Assembly (NCBI GenBank): GCA_022361315.1
Contig: JAKSBB010000063.1
Span: 1 to 6,680, forward strand
Length of the DNA stretch: 6,680 bases
Direction: 5' to 3'
From: Desulfobacterales bacterium
GTDB taxonomy: Bacteria; Desulfobacterota; Desulfobacteria; Desulfobacterales; Desulfobacteraceae
The notes under the pieces were generated by a model. The model made no database searches and had not been told where the DNA came from. It saw nothing but the letters and a program-made list of their open reading frames with translations. A program made the translations under genes and the position numbers. This document shows positions 5,573-6,680 of this stretch, piece after piece; position 1 is the stretch's first letter; every line of letters begins with the position of its first letter.

Positions 5573-6679
5573 TTACAGGAGGCGGTGGTCAAGACCGCAC
5601 TTGTCGGCTGCGGCTTTGTCCAGCAACCGTCCCAGCTCACCCTCTTCCGCCGGAAAAAAGCCCATGGTCTTTTCCCATACTTCCTGGTCTTCCATGCAAT
5701 AGTAGACCAGGACATCCGGTGCCACGTCCCTCAGAACCGTGACAAGTTTCCGGTAAAGGTCAATGCGCAGGGGTTTAAAATAACGCATCTTGTTGTCCAG
5801 CCCCAGAATGAACTCCCCGTAGGGAATGGTGGAGTCGGGGAAGCGTTGTTCAACAATGGGTTTGAGCTGGGGCATGAAACGGAAGGTGCCGATACTGATC
5901 CACACCACATCCTCAGGGGAAACGTGTTCAAAGATGGTGCGGATGACCTTTGCATATGCAACTTCGCAATCCGGATAGATCACCAGTGGGTCGAAATGAA
6001 ATGCCAGTTTATACCCTTTTGCCGCGCAGTCCCGGGCGGTGGCAAGCCTTGCTGCAAGGGCTGCGGTGCCCTTTTCTTCCGAGCGGATCACTTCCGGCGT
6101 GTTCACGGACCAGGCCAGAATGGTCTTCCCGTTGTGGTCCAGATCCATCAGGGAACCGACGTTGACGGTTTTGGTTTTAAGTTCCAATACGGCATTGTTT
6201 TGCCCGGCAAATTTTTCAACCAGAAAGGCGGGCATCAGGCTGACCGGTTCCCAGATCAGGGAGTCGGTATATTCCCCGGTGCCGATGCGCAGGATTTTAT
6301 TCTGCCCGAAGGCTTCGTCCAGTGCGTCTGACAGGATATCAAGCCCGGCAAAATACTGGAGAACCGGCGGATGAAAATATGCCTGAAGAATGCAATAGGA
6401 ACAGTCCATGGTGCAGAAGGTGCCGGTGTGGAGAATGGTGTAGTCGCAGCAGGTGTATATGCTGGTTCCCGGGCATTCTCTGACCACCGCGCCCCGGTTG
6501 CGGGTGATGTAAAGGATCGACTTGGCAAAGGTAATCGGATCATCGGCAGCGTTGATCAAATCATAGATTTCCCGGGAATCAGAAATGGTTTCCGGTTCAC
6601 GGCCGATTTTGGAAATTAAATACTCTATTTCATGGTCCCGGTTTAGATCCGCATCAATGAAGAGCCGGTTAATTTTCAT
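5573..6679 (-). CDS. Spore photoproduct lyase-like (SplB/COG1533) radical SAM protein
   Basis: A 368-residue protein of the SPL family, whose founding member uses SAM to split spore photoproduct thymine dimers. CTMDCSYC at residues 89-96 gives the CX3CX2C cluster typical of SPL (C89, C93, C96), followed by ILQAYF, which corresponds to the YLQT segment of Bacillus SplB. Downstream are RIGTGEYTDSL at 131-141, the KTKT strand at 168-171, FHFDPLV at 227-233 and YYCMEDQEVWEK at 326-337, all features of the branch found in non-sporulating bacteria. By eye, the 131-141 segment aligns with the region carrying the hydrogen-donor cysteine of true SPL (C141 in B. subtilis), and here it contains no cysteine. 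The substrate is therefore open. The ATG lies one base from the window edge. The N-terminal residues look natural, so the gene is probably complete, but an upstream start and its ribosome binding site cannot be examined. It precedes the B12-radical SAM gene by 27 nt. Confidence 0.88.
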   Translation of the reverse strand: MKINRLFIDADLNRDHEIEYLISKIGREPETISDSREIYDLINAADDPITFAKSILYITRNRGAVVRECPGTSIYTCCDYTILHTGTFCTMDCSYCILQAYFHPPVLQYFAGLDILSDALDEAFGQNKILRIGTGEYTDSLIWEPVSLMPAFLVEKFAGQNNAVLELKTKTVNVGSLMDLDHNGKTILAWSVNTPEVIRSEEKGTAALAARLATARDCAAKGYKLAFHFDPLVIYPDCEVAYAKVIRTIFEHVSPEDVVWISIGTFRFMPQLKPIVEQRFPDSTIPYGEFILGLDNKMRYFKPLRIDLYRKLVTVLRDVAPDVLVYYCMEDQEVWEKTMGFFPAEEGELGRLLDKAAADKCGLDHRLL

Positions 6680-6680
6680 G

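Noticed and set aside
5393..6331. 312-codon open frame on the plus strand opposite the radical SAM genes
   Set aside because: Long antisense frames are common opposite moderately GC-rich genes. It spans the junction of two well-supported minus-strand genes and its translation resembles no family.
1..6680. CRISPR array, tRNA, IS element or toxin-antitoxin pair
   Set aside because: No regularly spaced repeats, cloverleaf, transposase motifs with terminal repeats, or small paired ORFs were seen on either strand.

Overview
The window looks like a chromosomal segment from an anaerobic or facultatively anaerobic, Gram-negative-type bacterium. Two oxygen-sensitive radical SAM enzymes dominate the right half, and one of them is a non-sporulating-type relative of spore photoproduct lyase. 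Together with the general protein style, this suggests a sulfate-reducer-like Desulfobacterota (Desulfobacterales) host. That taxonomic guess is an inference from remembered family resemblance, not a database match. I see no tRNA, rRNA, insertion sequence, CRISPR array or prophage gene.

Layout. Six protein genes lie in three transcription blocks. (1) Positions 42-1396 on the minus strand hold a PlsC-type 1-acylglycerol-3-phosphate acyltransferase followed 44 nt later by a type II thymidine kinase. A good sigma70-like promoter sits just upstream of plsC and supports a start codon 22 codons inside the longest ORF. (2) Positions 1804-3659 on the plus strand hold a major facilitator superfamily transporter followed 38 nt later by a DUF429 (predicted RNase H-fold) protein. 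(3) Positions 3668-6679 on the minus strand hold a spore-photoproduct-lyase-like radical SAM protein followed 27 nt later by a 625-residue B12-binding-domain radical SAM protein. Blocks 2 and 3 converge with only 8 nt between stop codons. Blocks 1 and 2 diverge from a 407-nt intergenic region.

Function. The left block serves housekeeping metabolism (phosphatidic acid synthesis and thymidine salvage). The transporter/DUF429 pair has no predictable substrate or shared role. The two radical SAM genes are very probably co-transcribed and may act on a common substrate or process. The SPL-like protein has the CX3CX2C cluster but lacks the cysteine that serves as hydrogen donor in true spore photoproduct lyases, so DNA repair should not be assumed.

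The least-explained DNA is the intergenic region. Its transporter-proximal half holds four consecutive stem-loops, each with a 5-6 nt loop. Every non-Watson-Crick pair inside them, other than one A-A mismatch, is a G-U pair when read on the plus strand, so it may be a structured 5' leader of the transporter gene. Another point to verify is a 10-base homopolymer inside the B12-radical SAM gene, where slippage would remove the C-terminal domain. Neither observation amounts to a proven new system.
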